Assembly (NCBI GenBank): GCA_947372365.1
Contig: CANBTK010000102.1
Location: 1-6,935, forward strand
Reading direction: 5' to 3'
From: Flavipsychrobacter stenotrophus
GTDB taxonomy: Bacteria > Bacteroidota > Bacteroidia > Chitinophagales > Chitinophagaceae
Length of the DNA stretch: 6,935 nucleotides
Position 1 is the stretch's first letter; each line of letters opens with the position of its first letter. Below the pieces are notes generated by a model, which ran no database searches, was not told the DNA's origin, and saw only the letters and a program-made list of their open reading frames with translations. Made by a program: the position numbers and the translations under genes. Below are positions 6,850-6,935 of the stretch, piece by piece.

Positions 6850-6906
6850 TTAACGGGCTACCTCAGTAATTGGTTTGCGCCGTTAAGTGCTATCGGTTTG
6901 TAGCAC
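6850..6906. repeat. Adjacent inverted repeats TTAACGG/CCGTTAA and GTGCTA/TAGCAC
   Basis: TTAACGG (6850-6856) is the reverse complement of CCGTTAA (6880-6886) with 23 nt between. Directly next to it GTGCTA (6887-6892) pairs with TAGCAC (6901-6906) across an 8-nt loop. The two stems abut, so they could stack in single-stranded DNA or RNA. No coding or promoter role is evident. Confidence 0.4.
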
Positions 6907-6935
6907 ATTCGCAACAAAAACAATAGTGCGCCTTA

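Larger units (their letters stand above)
6307..6935. other. Palindrome-rich non-coding region
   Basis: No credible gene is seen in these 629 nt. The region holds a composite inverted element (6403-6554), a bulged hairpin (6558-6595), a perfect GTACCAT/ATGGTAC stem, an 11-nt palindrome GGTATTATACC (6674-6684), a GC-rich hairpin (6718-6732), a degenerate CTTTGCG array (6800-6839) and two further inverted repeats (6850-6906). A weak stem just after the lipoprotein gene (TACGG / CCGTA, 6319-6336, loop 8) has no T tract and is not called a terminator. The density of structure suggests a site where interspersed repeats have accumulated. Confidence 0.7.

Noticed and set aside
1..6935. A new defence, toxin-antitoxin or catalytic RNA system
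   Set aside because: No nuclease, helicase, reverse transcriptase, small paired genes or recognisable RNA gene is visible. The genes are envelope-type and the unexplained structure is repeat-like.

Overview
The window looks like chromosomal DNA from a member of the Bacteroidota, probably a Chitinophagales/Chitinophagaceae-type bacterium. This rests on protein content: a secreted SprB-repeat surface protein with the N-terminal domain typical of gliding-motility-associated proteins, a PorT-like outer-membrane beta-barrel, and a TPR-fused GT-C membrane protein. A TTTG / TAnnTTTG-like promoter and weak Shine-Dalgarno signals agree. No species can be named from the sequence alone. Nothing points to a phage, plasmid, integron or CRISPR.

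Layout. (1) Positions 1-1487, minus strand: the N-terminal 495 codons of a large secreted, repeat-rich surface protein whose 3' end lies beyond the left edge. (2) Positions 1488-1936: AT-rich spacer with the likely promoter of that gene and no convincing gene. (3) Positions 1937-3868, minus strand: a 643-residue multi-pass membrane protein resembling GT-C / TMTC-type glycosyltransferases, with six 34-residue TPR units at its C-terminus. (4) Positions 3869-4031: divergent intergenic region. (5) Positions 4032-4811 and 4858-6306, plus strand: a probable two-gene operon encoding an outer-membrane beta-barrel protein and a lipoprotein ending in a Big-1-like Ig domain. (6) Positions 6307-6935: a non-coding tail dense in palindromes. 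It contains a composite inverted element of about 150 bp at 6403-6554, further hairpins, and a degenerate CTTTGCG-type array.

How the parts relate. All four proteins appear to belong to the cell envelope: one secreted surface protein, one inner-membrane putative glycosyltransferase, one outer-membrane barrel and one lipoprotein. The sequence does not prove they form one pathway. The barrel and lipoprotein genes are the only strong candidates for joint expression.

The most unusual part is the right-hand intergenic region. The 6403-6554 element reads as two diverged inverted copies of one unit. Each copy carries small hairpins whose arm sequences differ while the pairing is kept, as expected for a REP/BIME-like interspersed repeat. 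I see no clear new defence or catalytic system in the window.
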